A DNA stretch of 64,000 nt from Cellulomonas sp. NTE-D12 (GCF_027923705.1 NZ_AP026442.1:868001-932000); one strand, 5' to 3'; shown: positions 9,114 through 21,139, counted from the stretch's first letter. The notes: a model not told the origin generated them from the sequence alone. Program-made: numbers and translations.

Positions 9114-10547
9114 TCAGACGCTCGCGGCCGCCACAGGCTGGGCCCCCGGGGCATGGGCCTCGGCCGCCGGCTCGGCCCAGGCGCCACCCTCGAGCTCGCT
9201 GCCGGAGGAGAACGCGGCCTCGTCGAACGGGTCGCGACCGCTGAGCACCCGCTCGGCCTGCACCTTGTCGAACTCACCCGTCCAGCTGCCGACCACGACC
9301 GTCGCGACCGCGTTGCCGGCGAAGTTGGTCACCGCACGGGCCTCGCTCATGAACCGGTCGATGCCGACGATCATGCCGACGCCGTCGACCAGGTCGGGCC
9401 GGTAGGACTGCAGGCCGCCGGCGAGCGTGGCCAGGCCGGCGCCGGAGACGCCCGCCGCCCCCTTGGACGCGATGATCATGAACACCAGGAGCGAGATCTG
9501 CTCGCCGAGGGCGAACGGCTTGTGCAGCGCCTCGGCGACGAACAGCGACGCCATCGTCAGGTAGATCGCCGTGCCGTCCAGGTTGAAGGAGTAGCCGGTC
9601 GGCACCACGACGCCGACCACGGGGCGGGAGACGCCGAGGTGCTCCATCTTGCCGATCAGCCGCGGCAGCGCGCTCTCGGAGGAGGACGTGGAGACGATGA
9701 TGAGGAACTCCCGGCCGAGGTACTTCAGCAGGCGCAGGATCGAGACGCCGGCGACGACGCGCAGGATCGTGCCGAGCACGACGACCACGAACAGCGCGCA
9801 GGTCACGTAGAAGCCCAGCATGACCTTGCCGAGGCTGAGCAGGGCGTTGACGCCGGTGGCGCCGACGACGGCGGCGATCGCGCCGAACGCACCCACCGGG
9901 GCGACCCACATGATCATCGCCAGGACCTTGAAGACGACCTTCTGGATGCTGCTGAAGGCGTGCAGGACCGGCACGCCCCGCACGCCCATCGACTGCACGG
10001 CGAAGCCGACGAGCAGCGCGACGACGAGCGTCTGGAGGACCTGGCCCTCGGTCAGCGCCGAGATCAGCGTCTTGGGGATCAGACCGAGCAGGAACTGGGT
10101 GGTGCTCTCACCCCCGGCTCCCGCCTGGGCCTGCCCTGCCTTGGCCACCGCCGGGGTCAGGTTCAGTCCGGCACCGGGCTTGACCAGGTTGCCCACGACG
10201 AGCCCGATCGCCAGGGCGAACGTCGACATCACCAGGAAGTAGCCGAGCGCGAGGCCGCCGACCTTGCCGACGCTCGCGGCCTTCCGGACCGAGCCGATCC
10301 CCGTGACGATCGTGACGAAGATGATCGGGGTGATCATCATCTTGATCAGGCTGACGAAGCCGGTGCCGAGCGGCTGGAGCTTGACCGCGAACCCGTCCTT
10401 CCCCGGGAACGCGAAGCCGACCGCGATGCCGAGCGCCACCGCGACGATCACGGCGAGGTAGAGGACGTGCGTCCTGTCGCGGGGCCGGCGGGAGCCGGAG
10501 CTGGTCGGGTCGGGCGACGGTCGCGACGCTGCGACTGAGCTGGTCAT
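9114..10547 (-). CDS. dctA: Dicarboxylate/cation (DctA-type) symporter
   Basis: A 477-residue DAACS/SLC1-family transporter for C4-dicarboxylates with cation symport. It shows the family hallmarks: the serine-rich reentrant loop STSSSESALPRL, the helix VVPTGYSFNLDGTAIYLTMA, and the C-terminal MSEARAVTNFAGNAVAT. About eight membrane helices plus two hairpins are present. Two consecutive ATGs are possible (10550 and 10547); GGAGG is three bases from the first and six from the second, so the second was chosen. It is divergent from a CitA/CitB-type two-component system, a common partner for such transporters. Confidence 0.92.
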   Translation of the reverse strand: MTSSVAASRPSPDPTSSGSRRPRDRTHVLYLAVIVAVALGIAVGFAFPGKDGFAVKLQPLGTGFVSLIKMMITPIIFVTIVTGIGSVRKAASVGKVGGLALGYFLVMSTFALAIGLVVGNLVKPGAGLNLTPAVAKAGQAQAGAGGESTTQFLLGLIPKTLISALTEGQVLQTLVVALLVGFAVQSMGVRGVPVLHAFSSIQKVVFKVLAMIMWVAPVGAFGAIAAVVGATGVNALLSLGKVMLGFYVTCALFVVVVLGTILRVVAGVSILRLLKYLGREFLIIVSTSSSESALPRLIGKMEHLGVSRPVVGVVVPTGYSFNLDGTAIYLTMASLFVAEALHKPFALGEQISLLVFMIIASKGAAGVSGAGLATLAGGLQSYRPDLVDGVGMIVGIDRFMSEARAVTNFAGNAVATVVVGSWTGEFDKVQAERVLSGRDPFDEAAFSSGSELEGGAWAEPAAEAHAPGAQPVAAASV

Positions 10548-10550
10548 CAT

Positions 10551-10664
10551 GAACCTCCGGGGCTGGGGTCTGGTGCCCCGAGGTTCGTACGGATGGTGAT
10601 CTGGGTCACGATTGCGTTCATTGCGTCTACGGCCGGCGCTGCGCACGTGACGCACACTTTGGGC
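10551..10664. promoter_or_regulatory. Divergent promoter region with ATTGCGT direct repeat
   Basis: The 114 bp between the dctA-like gene and the sensor kinase gene contain ATTGCGT at 10611-10617 and 10620-10626, nine bases apart start to start. It is a candidate response-regulator site controlling the symporter; this is inference from position and repetition only. Confidence 0.3.
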
Positions 10665-12305
10665 ATGCGACGGCGCATGGACCCTCGGCGGTGGAGCCTG
10701 GCGTGGCAGGTGTTCACGCTGCAGCTGGTGGTCGTCGCGGTCGTGCTGCTCACCGGCGGGGCGGCGGCCTACCTGCAGGCCCGGCAGAGCAGCCAGGAGT
10801 CCACCCGGAGCCGGGTGCTCGCCGTCGCCCGGGCTGTCGCGGCGACTCCGGACGTGCGGGCCGCGCTGGCGACCCCCGACCCGTCGGCGGTGCTGCAGCC
10901 GCTGGCCGAGCAGGTCCGGCGCGACACCGCCACGGACTTCGTCGTGGTGATGGGGACGGACCGGACCCGCTACTCGCACCCCAACCCCAGCCTGATCGGC
11001 CAGCCGTTCATCGGCCACATCGACGCCGCGCTCGCGGGCGGCGTCGTCCTGGAGACCTACACGGGCACGCTCGGGCCCTCGGAACGTGCCGTCGTCCCGG
11101 TCAGGTCGGACGCCGGCACAGTCGTCGGGCTCGTCTCCGTCGGCGTCAGCCGCGGCACGGTCTCGCGGGCCCTCGCGCAGCAGGTGCCCCGGCTGCTCGG
11201 CGCGGGTGCGGTGGCGTTGAGCCTGGCGGCGTTCGGCGCCGTGCTGGTGGCACGCCGGCTCCGTCGTCAGACCCACGGCCTCGGGCCCGCCGAGCTCGGG
11301 CGGATGTACGAGTTCTACGACGCCGTGCTGCACGCGGTCCGCGAGGGTCTCGTGCTGCTCGACCCGCAGGGCCGGCTCGTCCTGGCCAACGACGAGGCGC
11401 GCCGCCTCCTGGACCTCGGTCCCGACTGGGAGGGCCGCCGCCTCGACGAGCTCGGGCTGCCCGCGCCGATGGCCGCGTCGCTGACCGGCGGCAGCACGGT
11501 CGAGGACGCGATCCAGCTGACCGCGAACCGGGTCCTCGTCGTCAACCGCGCGCCGGCACGCTGGAAGGGCCGTGAGCTCGGTGCCGTGGTCACCCTGCGC
11601 GACCACACCGATCTGCAGGCGCTGACCGGCGAGCTGAACTCGGCACGGGGGCTGGCGGAGGCGCTGCGCTCGCAGGCGCACGAGGCGGCGAACCGTCTGC
11701 ACAGCGTGATCAGCCTGATCGAGCTGGGACGCACCGACCAGGCGCTCGACTTCGCCACGGTGGAGCTCGCCGCGGCGCAGCGGCTGACCGACCTGGTGGT
11801 CGGTGCCGTCGACGAACCCGTCCTGGCCGCGCTGCTGCTCGGCAAGGCGGCCGAGGCCAACGAGCGGGGCGTCGAGCTCGAGGTTGACGCCGCGACCTCC
11901 GTGCCGGAAGGCCTGCTGCCGGCCCGTGACGTGGTCACGGTGGTCGGCAACCTGCTGGACAACGCGATCGATGCGGCAGCCTCGACGCCCGGGCCGCGCC
12001 GGGTGCGGTTCAGCGGCTGGGTGGAGGACGCGCGTACCGAGAGGGGCATCGAGAGCGTCGTCGTGCTGCAGGTCGGCGACACCGGTCCGGGGTTGAGCGA
12101 CGAGACGGCCGCTCGCGCGTTCACCCGCGGCTGGTCCACCAAGACGGACCAGCGACCGGCTGGGCACGGGCTGGGCCTGGCCCTCGTCGGCCAGACGGCC
12201 CGCCGGAACAACGGCACGGTCGAGGTCCGCGGCACCGGCGAGCCGCCGTACCCGGGTGCCGTGTTCACGGTCCGGCTGCCCGTCGCCGTCGAGGTGGCGC
12301 GATGA
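10665..12305 (+). CDS. CitA/DcuS-family sensor histidine kinase
   Basis: A 546-residue membrane kinase. A first helix (about residues 12-36) is followed by an extracytoplasmic sensor domain (about 37-165) containing SHPNPSLIGQPF, the CitA/DcuS-type carboxylate-sensing region. A second helix (AGAVALSLAAFGAVLVA), a cytoplasmic PAS domain (EFYDAVLHAVREGLVLLD onward), and the SpoOB-type phosphoacceptor box AHEAANRLHSVISL with His near residue 339 follow. The ATPase shows VVGNLLDNAIDAA, DTGPGL and GHGLGLAL. An upstream in-frame start at 10593 is possible but adds an unrelated leader; the start at 10665 is less certain than the rest. It overlaps the regulator gene by four bases. Confidence 0.9.
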   Translation: MRRRMDPRRWSLAWQVFTLQLVVVAVVLLTGGAAAYLQARQSSQESTRSRVLAVARAVAATPDVRAALATPDPSAVLQPLAEQVRRDTATDFVVVMGTDRTRYSHPNPSLIGQPFIGHIDAALAGGVVLETYTGTLGPSERAVVPVRSDAGTVVGLVSVGVSRGTVSRALAQQVPRLLGAGAVALSLAAFGAVLVARRLRRQTHGLGPAELGRMYEFYDAVLHAVREGLVLLDPQGRLVLANDEARRLLDLGPDWEGRRLDELGLPAPMAASLTGGSTVEDAIQLTANRVLVVNRAPARWKGRELGAVVTLRDHTDLQALTGELNSARGLAEALRSQAHEAANRLHSVISLIELGRTDQALDFATVELAAAQRLTDLVVGAVDEPVLAALLLGKAAEANERGVELEVDAATSVPEGLLPARDVVTVVGNLLDNAIDAAASTPGPRRVRFSGWVEDARTERGIESVVVLQVGDTGPGLSDETAARAFTRGWSTKTDQRPAGHGLGLALVGQTARRNNGTVEVRGTGEPPYPGAVFTVRLPVAVEVAR

Positions 12306-12994
12306 CGGACATCGGCGTGCTGATCGTGGAGGACGAGCCCGTCGCGGCCGAGGCGCACCGGACCTACGTCGAACGCGTCCCCGGCTTCGTGGTCCGCGGC
12401 CTGGCGCACGACGGCGCCGCGGCGCTGCGCCTCCTGGCGTCCAGCGGCTCCGCGATCGACCTGGTGCTGCTCGACCTGCACCTGCCGCCGGGCCTCGACG
12501 GCCTCGGCGTCGTGCGGGCGATGCGGAGCACAGGGCATCGCGCGGACGTCATCGCCGTCACCTCGGCGCGCGACCTCGAGGTGGTGCGCGCGGCCGTCTC
12601 GCAGGGCGTCGTGCAGTACCTGCTGAAGCCCTTCACGTTCGCGGCGCTGCGGGACAAGCTCGAGCGCTACGCGGCGTACCGCGGCCGGTTGGTCGGGGAC
12701 GTCGCGAGCGGGCAGCACGAGGTCGACGGGATCATCGCCACCCTGCGCGGGCACGACCCGTCGAGCCTGCCCAAGGGGATGAGCCGCGAGTCCCTCGACG
12801 CCGTGGTCGCGGTGCTGCGGTCGGCCGTCGAGGCCCGCTCGTCGGCCGAGGTCGCCGGACAGGTCGGCGCGTCCCGCGTGACCGCGCGGCGCTACCTCGA
12901 GCACCTGGCCGACGCGGGCCTCGTCGTCCGGCGTTCGCGGTACGGCAGTGCCGGGCGCCCCGAGGTCGAGTACCGCTGGGTGGGCGGCGCCTGA
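12302..12994 (+). CDS. CitB/DcuR-family response regulator
   Basis: A 230-residue two-component regulator. The receiver domain has acidic pocket VEDE, phosphoacceptor D58 in LLDLHLPP, the Thr/Ser of AVTSARD and K in LLKPFTF. A linker and a C-terminal winged-helix-like DNA-binding domain follow (SSAEVAGQVGASRVTARRYL onward). The PFTF...RYL arrangement is that of the CitB/DpiA family. ATG overlaps the kinase stop (ATGA), so the pair is co-translated. The likely target is the divergent dicarboxylate symporter gene. Confidence 0.92.
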   Translation: MTDIGVLIVEDEPVAAEAHRTYVERVPGFVVRGLAHDGAAALRLLASSGSAIDLVLLDLHLPPGLDGLGVVRAMRSTGHRADVIAVTSARDLEVVRAAVSQGVVQYLLKPFTFAALRDKLERYAAYRGRLVGDVASGQHEVDGIIATLRGHDPSSLPKGMSRESLDAVVAVLRSAVEARSSAEVAGQVGASRVTARRYLEHLADAGLVVRRSRYGSAGRPEVEYRWVGGA

Positions 12995-13060
12995 TCACCG
13001 CCGTCCGCGTCGGATCGGCCGGATCGGCCGGGACCCGGGGCCCGGGTACCGTGGCGCCCC

Positions 13061-14869
<1,809 letters not shown>

Positions 14870-14877
14870 CGAACCTC

Positions 14878-14910
14878 GCTGAGCCCCGGCCTGAGCGTCC
14901 TCGGCTCAGC
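14878..14910. terminator. Bidirectional hairpin between ABC-F gene and marR-type gene
   Basis: GCTGAGCC (14878-14885) pairs with GGCTCAGC (14903-14910). It lies in the 50-bp gap between two convergent genes, so it may terminate both. Confidence 0.6.
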
Positions 14911-14919
14911 GCCCCCGGC

Positions 14920-15474
14920 TCAGGACGCGTCGAACGGCGCCACCACCGTGCGCAGCAGCTCGGCGAGCCGGTCCCGGTCGGGAACCGGCAGGTCGCCGAG
15001 CAGCTCCCGCTCCACCGCCAGCAGGTCGGCCATCGCGTCGTCCACCGTCCGCAGCCCGGCCGGCGTCAGCTGCACCAGCACCCCGCGCCGGTCGTCGGGC
15101 GACGGCAGCCGCTCCACCAGACCGTGCTCGGCGAGCCGGTCGATGCGGTTGGTCATGGTGCCGGAGGTGACCAGCGTCTGGGTGAGCAGCGCGCCGGGTG
15201 AGAGCCGGAACGGCGCACCCTCCCGGCGGAGGGCGGACAGCACGTCGAACGCCCACGTCTCCAGCCCGTGCCGGGCGAACGCGCTGCGCCGGGCGAGGTC
15301 GAGGTGCCGGGCGAGCCGGCTGATCCGGGACAGCACCGTCAGGGGCGAGACGTCCAGGTCCGGCCGCTCCCGACGCCAGGCGGCGACGATGCGGTCCACC
15401 TCGTCGACCGTGGGTGCCGTCCCGCCCGCGCCGAGCTCCGCACGGGCGTGGTCGCGGGGACCGGCATCGGACAC
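14920..15474 (-). CDS. MarR-family transcriptional regulator
   Basis: A 184-residue winged-helix regulator. The N-terminal dimerisation helices are followed by the HTH LSPGALLTQTLVTSGTMTNR and the wing LPSPDDRRGVLVQLTPAG, which is the MarR signature. It begins at a GTG nine bases after the TetR-type gene on the same strand, so the two regulators are probably co-transcribed. No obvious target transporter lies beside them. Ligand unknown. Confidence 0.9.
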   Translation of the reverse strand: MSDAGPRDHARAELGAGGTAPTVDEVDRIVAAWRRERPDLDVSPLTVLSRISRLARHLDLARRSAFARHGLETWAFDVLSALRREGAPFRLSPGALLTQTLVTSGTMTNRIDRLAEHGLVERLPSPDDRRGVLVQLTPAGLRTVDDAMADLLAVERELLGDLPVPDRDRLAELLRTVVAPFDAS

Positions 15475-15483
15475 GCCCGCAGA

Positions 15484-16167
15484 TTACTCGACGTCGAGAG
15501 AGTTTCGGCGGCTCCGCGCCGTGGGAACGGGCGCCGGCGTGCGCGAGAGCAGCGGCCGTCGCTCCAGCCCCTGCAGGCCGTTCCACGCGAGGTTGACCAG
15601 GTGCGCCGCCACCTCGGTGCGCTTGGGGCTCTTCGCGTCGAGCCACCACTGCCCGGTCAGGGCGACCATGCCGACCAGCATCTGGGCGTACATCGGCGCG
15701 GTGCGCGGGTCGAGGCCGGTCTGCTTGAACTGGTCGGCCAGCAGGTGCTCCACCTGCGTGGCGATGTCCCCGATCAGGCTGGAGAACGTGCCGGTCGCCT
15801 GCGCGACGGGGGAGTCGCGGACCAGGATGCGGAACCCGTCCTCGGACTCCTCGATGTACCCCAGCAGCGCCAGGGCGGTGCGCTCGACGAGCACGCGCGG
15901 GTGGCCTCCGCCCTCCAGCGCACCCGTGAGCGCGGCGAGCAGCGCCTGCATCTCCCGGTCGACGACGACGGCGTAGATGCCCTCCTTGCCGCCGAAGTGC
16001 TCGTACACCACCGGCTTGGACACCTCGGCGCGCGCCGCGATCTCCTCGACGCTGGTGTTCTCGAAGCCCTTCTCGGCGAACAGGTGCCGCGACACGTCCA
16101 GCAGCTGCGCGCGCCGCTGCGTGCCCGTCATGCGCGAGCGCGCGGATCGTCTGCTGTCAGCGGCCAT
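15484..16167 (-). CDS. TetR-family transcriptional regulator
   Basis: A 227-residue repressor-type protein. The N-terminal HTH is clear: LFAEKGFENTSVEEIAARA then VSKPVVYEHFGGKEGIYAVV. The C-terminal helical ligand domain includes MLVGMVALTGQWWL. The open frame extends to 16239, but the start at 16167 (MAADSRRSAR) places the HTH at the usual distance from the N-terminus. It lies upstream of the MarR-type gene and ends with a TAA stop, rare here. TetR proteins of this subgroup in actinobacteria often control lipid or efflux genes, which cannot be confirmed. Confidence 0.9.
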   Translation of the reverse strand: MAADSRRSARSRMTGTQRRAQLLDVSRHLFAEKGFENTSVEEIAARAEVSKPVVYEHFGGKEGIYAVVVDREMQALLAALTGALEGGGHPRVLVERTALALLGYIEESEDGFRILVRDSPVAQATGTFSSLIGDIATQVEHLLADQFKQTGLDPRTAPMYAQMLVGMVALTGQWWLDAKSPKRTEVAAHLVNLAWNGLQGLERRPLLSRTPAPVPTARSRRNSLDVE

Positions 16168-16373
16168 CGGGCCATTGTGCCGCCCGGCACCCACGCGGCG
16201 AGCGGGCTTGCCGGGCGATACCGCGCGACCGTGGCCCACCTACGACCGCGAGTCCCACCGTCGCTGCCGCTGCGCGCACCGCCACCGGCCCGTCACGGGC
16301 AGCCCGTCACCAGCCGTCCCGCCGCTGGCGCGCTCCGCCGGCTGGCAGACTTGCGCACCGACGATCGCGTCGG

Positions 16374-16445
16374 TCCGCCCTGGTGTAACGGCAGCACGCA
16401 GGCCTTTGGAGCCTTGCGGTCCAGGTTCGAATCCTGGGGGCGGAG
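16374..16445 (+). tRNA. tRNA-Gln (anticodon TTG)
   Basis: A 72-nt cloverleaf. Acceptor TCCGCCC pairs with GGGCGGA with discriminator G at 16445. The T arm is CCAGG-TTCGAAT-CCTGG. The anticodon loop CTTTGGA gives TTG (reads CAA), closed by AGGC/GCCT with one mismatch at the base of the stem. The 3' CCA is not encoded. It stands alone between the TetR gene and an unknown gene on the other strand. Confidence 0.92.
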
Positions 16446-16515
16446 CACGGAACGCACGGCCCGCAGCCCGGCACGGAGCCGCGCCCGGCCCGGCCGAGGT
16501 GAGCGCGGCCGGCGG

Positions 16516-17352
16516 TCAGCCCCAGTCGCGACGAAGACGCGCCTCGACGTGCCGCTCGAGCTGGCGCTCCTGCGCCTCGATGCCGGTGCCGCGATGGACC
16601 GCGATCGCCTCGAGCAGGTAGGTGCAGAGCGCCTGCTGCACCTCGAGGCCGGCGACCGAGCGGCCGTTCTCCCGGTACCAGCGGAGCTGGGCCGCGGCCC
16701 GGGCGTACTCGTCGACCGCGGCATCGACGGTGCGCAGCACCTGGCCGTCCGGCGTCAGGACGGGCTGTCCCTGCACGTCGGTGAACGCGAGCGCCGGTGC
16801 GGCCGTGGAGACCGCAGGGGCGACGCCGGTCGACTGCCACGTCGCCCGCTCCGCCGGCGAGAGGAGCCGGGTGGCGCGGGCGCGCCGGTGGTAGGGGACG
16901 TCGGGGTAGCACGTCGGGCACGCTCGCGCACCGGCCGCTTCCGCGACCTCGGCGACGGGCCGCCCCGACCACTCGGGGAGCCGGACGTGCTCGCGCCCCG
17001 CCGCGGCCGGGCACGCCATCGTCGCGTGCGCCTGCGCAGGACCGCCGGCCACCGTGAGGAAGACGCGGGTCCAGCCGCCGCGGCGGTCGTGCTCGGCGTC
17101 GAGCTGACCGATGCAGGCGCGCACCTCGTCGATCTTGCGCGCCTGCTCGCGCGGGCTGCCCTGCAGCAGCTGCATCTGGAAGTCGGAGGCCGCCCAGGCG
17201 GCGGCGACGCCGGTGGTCTGTCCGAAGATCTGCTCGGTGCGGCCGTGCTCGGAGGACAGCTCGACGACCTGCGCCTCGAGGCGGGTCGCGGTCTCGTCGA
17301 TCTCCTGCGGCGTCATGCGGGCGATCTGGCGTGCGCTCGGCAGTCGGGCCAT
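16516..17352 (-). CDS. Conserved hypothetical protein with CxxC motif
   Basis: A 278-residue soluble protein of unknown function. The N-terminal third is helical and charged (ARQIARMTPQEIDETATRLE onward), resembling a coiled coil. Residues about 85-150 include TMACPAA and ACPTCYPD, a possible small metal-binding site. The C-terminal part is helical again (ATWQSTG, YLLEAIAVHRG, RQLERHVEARLRR). GGAGG lies a few bases upstream of the chosen ATG (17352). It is divergent from tdh. I do not recognise a named family; similar CPTC proteins occur in actinobacteria and their phages, which is only a loose indication. Confidence 0.65.
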   Translation of the reverse strand: MARLPSARQIARMTPQEIDETATRLEAQVVELSSEHGRTEQIFGQTTGVAAAWAASDFQMQLLQGSPREQARKIDEVRACIGQLDAEHDRRGGWTRVFLTVAGGPAQAHATMACPAAAGREHVRLPEWSGRPVAEVAEAAGARACPTCYPDVPYHRRARATRLLSPAERATWQSTGVAPAVSTAAPALAFTDVQGQPVLTPDGQVLRTVDAAVDEYARAAAQLRWYRENGRSVAGLEVQQALCTYLLEAIAVHRGTGIEAQERQLERHVEARLRRDWG

Positions 17353-17437
17353 GGGTCCTCCACGTCGGCGTGGGTGGTCCCGATGGTCATCGGCGTACAC
17401 ATGAACGGACATGATCGGCCGTTCGAATGAATCCGGC

Positions 17438-17457
17438 TGTGCCCGGTTGTGCCCGGT
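17438..17457 (+). promoter_or_regulatory. Tandem TGTGCCCGGT repeat upstream of tdh
   Basis: Two exact adjacent copies of TGTGCCCGGT (17438-17447, 17448-17457) have a 10-bp period, close to one helical turn, in the 237-bp divergent region between the CxxC protein gene and tdh. It is a candidate operator; the regulator is unknown. Confidence 0.4.
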
Positions 17458-17589
17458 GAGTGGGTCGGTCGCGCCGGCCACGAGGTCGCGTCGCGCGGCT
17501 GCCCGTCGGGGCTCGTCGGTACGCTGCGACGACGGGCCACCCCCGTAGCCGGCACAGCAGCCGGACACCTGACAGCTGGAGTTCGTGCG

Positions 17590-18621
17590 ATGAGAGCTCT
17601 CTACAAGAGTGCTGCGGCGCCCGGTCTGACCCTGACCGAACGGCCCGAACCGACCCCCGGACGCACCGACGTCAAGATCCGGGTGCGACGCACCGGCATC
17701 TGCGGCACGGACCTGCACATCGAGGAGTGGGACAGCTGGGCCGCGGGGGCGATCGACGCGCCGCTGATCCCGGGCCACGAGTTCTCCGGCCAGGTCGTCG
17801 AGGTCGGGGCCGATGTCCACACCGTCGCGGTCGGGGACGTCGTGTCCGCCGAGGGGCACGTCGTGTGCGGCCACTGCCGCAACTGCCGCGCCGGCCGTCG
17901 GCACCTCTGCATCCGCGTCTCGAGCCTGGGCGTCAACCGCGACGGGGCGTTCGCGGACTACGTCGTCGTCCCGGAGAGCAACGTCTGGCACCACCCGGAC
18001 GACATCGACCCCGACCTGGCCGCGATCTTCGACCCGCTGGGCAACGCGGTGCACACCGCCCTGTCGTTCCCCCTGGTCGGCGAGGACGTGCTGATCACCG
18101 GCGCCGGTCCGATCGGGCTGATGGCCGCGGCGGTCGCCCGCCACGTCGGCGCCCGGTTCATCGTGGTGACGGACGTGAACGAGGCCCGCCTCGAGCTGGC
18201 CCGTGCGATGGGCGTCGACCTGGCGGTCAACGTCGCGCACGACCGGATCGCTTCCGCCCAGGAGCGCCTGCACATGCAGGAGGGCTTCGACATCGGCCTG
18301 GAGATGAGCGGGAACGCCAACGCGCTGCCGGAGATGCTGGACAACCTGACCCACGGTGCGCGGGTGGCTCTCCTCGGGCTGCCGAGCCGGCCCATCGCCG
18401 TCGACTGGGCGAAGGTGGTGTCGCACATGATCACCATCAAGGGCATCTACGGCCGCGAGATGTTCGAGACCTGGTACACGATGACCGCGATGGTGAGCAC
18501 CGGCCTGGACGTCACGGGCGTGATCACCGACCGCTTCCCGGCCTCCCGCTGGCAGGAGGCGTTCGCCGCCGCGCGCAGCGGTGACCGCGGCAAGGTCATC
18601 ATCGACTGGGACGAGGACTAG
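17590..18621 (+). CDS. tdh: L-threonine 3-dehydrogenase
   Basis: A 343-residue zinc-dependent medium-chain dehydrogenase that oxidises L-threonine with NAD+ to 2-amino-3-ketobutyrate. Catalytic zinc ligand C38 (TGICGTDLH) and the PGHEFSG motif are present, as is the structural zinc lobe CGHCRNCRAGRRHLC. The Rossmann motif is GAGPIGLMAAA. The C-terminal IKGIYGREMFETWYTM is distinctive of threonine dehydrogenases rather than alcohol dehydrogenases. It is followed three bases later by kbl, whose enzyme uses its unstable product. Confidence 0.95.
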   Translation: MRALYKSAAAPGLTLTERPEPTPGRTDVKIRVRRTGICGTDLHIEEWDSWAAGAIDAPLIPGHEFSGQVVEVGADVHTVAVGDVVSAEGHVVCGHCRNCRAGRRHLCIRVSSLGVNRDGAFADYVVVPESNVWHHPDDIDPDLAAIFDPLGNAVHTALSFPLVGEDVLITGAGPIGLMAAAVARHVGARFIVVTDVNEARLELARAMGVDLAVNVAHDRIASAQERLHMQEGFDIGLEMSGNANALPEMLDNLTHGARVALLGLPSRPIAVDWAKVVSHMITIKGIYGREMFETWYTMTAMVSTGLDVTGVITDRFPASRWQEAFAAARSGDRGKVIIDWDED

Positions 18622-18624
18622 ACC

Positions 18625-19815
<1,191 letters not shown>

Positions 19816-19828
19816 CCCGGCCGGACGT

Positions 19829-21133
19829 TCAGGCCAGCGGTGCGTCGACGTCCGGCTCCGGGCCCCACCACGCGGCGACGCCCAGCAGCAGGCCGCCGAG
19901 CACCAGCACGGCAGGCACGGCGGCGCCCCCGACCCTGCGTTGCAGCACGGGTAACCAGAGCGGGTAGAGGGCCGGCACCACCAGCGAGAGGCTGTACCCG
20001 ACGCCGTACCCGCTGGCCCGCACGCCGGCGGGGAACCGCTCGGCGAGGTAGGCGCCGACCGGCGCGTAGCCGGTCACCGTCACCACCTGCAGCACCAGGG
20101 CCAGCACGGCGACGGCCACCAGCCCCCGGGCGGCGAGCACACCCGCCCAGGTCAGCGGGGCGGCGACCACCACGACGGCGGCGAAGCCGAGGAAGAAGCG
20201 TCGGCGCCCCAGCCGGGTCGAGGCGTGGCCCGCCAGGTGCATCGCGACGGCCGAACCCGCCGTCGCCACCAGCAGCGTGAACGACAGCTGACGCGCGTCG
20301 ACGTGGCCGCCGGCCCGCAGCTGCGCGGTCAGCGTCGGCACCGCCATCTGGGTCAGCAGCCACAGGCCGCTCATCAGCACGAACACCTGCCACAGCGCAC
20401 GGCGGTGGCTGCCCACCAGCACCTCCCGCAGCGGTCGGGTGCGGGGCGCCGCCGCGCGCCAGGAGTCGGACTCGGGCACCAGCGACCGGTAGTAGAGGGA
20501 GAGCGCGCCGGCCAGCACGGCGCCCACGACGAAGGGCACGCGCCACCCCCAGGCGGCGTACGCCCCGTGGGGCAGCACCGAGGTCAGCAGCAGCACCACC
20601 GCCGAGATCGTGGCGTTGGCCCACGGCGACATCGCCATCACCAGCCCGCTCAGCGCACCGCGCCGGCGCGGTGCGCTCCACTCCATCGCCAGCGGGATCG
20701 CGGCCGAGTACTCGCCTCCGACGAACACCCCGCTGAGGAACCGCAGCAGCACCACCAGGGCGATCGTGCCCGCGCCGAGCACCCGGTGGTCCGGCACGAC
20801 GGCGACGAGAGCCGTGGTCAGAGCGATGCCGGCGAGCGCCACCTGGGTGGTCGCCGTGCGGCCGAGGCGGTCGGCGAGCGGCCCGAGCAGCACGGCGCCG
20901 AGCGGCCGGCCGAGCAGCGTCGCGACGAACACCCACCCGGTCGCGGCGACCACGTGCTGCGCACCGAACACCTGGTCCGCGACCGGCGTCATGGTGACGA
21001 CCGGAAGCATGATGTCGAACTGGTCGACGTAGTTGCCGAGCGCGCCCCCGCGCACGGCGCGCCGGCCGCCGTCGGCCCGGGCCGACCCCTCGAGGCGTGC
21101 GTTGCTGTCCACGGCTGGACGGGCAGATGCCAT
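19829..21133 (-). CDS. MFS transporter (metabolite:H+ symporter type) under a TPP riboswitch
   Basis: A 434-residue, 12-helix permease. GALGNYVDQFDIMLP at helix 1, the loop GPLADRLGRTATTQVALAG and helix 4-5 RFLSGVFVGGEYSAAIPLAMEW are typical of the MHS subfamily. An upstream ATG (21157) lies inside the conserved 3' core of a TPP aptamer, so translation must start at 21133 (MASARPAVDS), about ten bases after GGAGGA. The regulation suggests thiamine, a thiamine precursor or a linked metabolite as substrate. That inference rests on the riboswitch, since MHS members otherwise carry organic acids and betaines. Confidence 0.9.
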   Translation of the reverse strand: MASARPAVDSNARLEGSARADGGRRAVRGGALGNYVDQFDIMLPVVTMTPVADQVFGAQHVVAATGWVFVATLLGRPLGAVLLGPLADRLGRTATTQVALAGIALTTALVAVVPDHRVLGAGTIALVVLLRFLSGVFVGGEYSAAIPLAMEWSAPRRRGALSGLVMAMSPWANATISAVVLLLTSVLPHGAYAAWGWRVPFVVGAVLAGALSLYYRSLVPESDSWRAAAPRTRPLREVLVGSHRRALWQVFVLMSGLWLLTQMAVPTLTAQLRAGGHVDARQLSFTLLVATAGSAVAMHLAGHASTRLGRRRFFLGFAAVVVVAAPLTWAGVLAARGLVAVAVLALVLQVVTVTGYAPVGAYLAERFPAGVRASGYGVGYSLSLVVPALYPLWLPVLQRRVGGAAVPAVLVLGGLLLGVAAWWGPEPDVDAPLA

Positions 21134-21139
21134 CAGTCC

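Noticed and set aside
9114..12167. 1017-residue minus-strand frame extending dctA over the kinase gene
   Set aside because: Only residues encoded by 9114-10547 show transporter features; the rest is antisense to a clear histidine kinase.
13014..13054. Inverted ACCCGGG-G-CCCGGGT as a terminator after the response regulator
   Set aside because: The loop is a single base, too small for a stable hairpin; it is probably a compositional palindrome.
16374..16445. tRNA-Gln as an integration site of a mobile element
   Set aside because: No integrase, no direct repeat of the tRNA 3' end and no change in composition were seen nearby.
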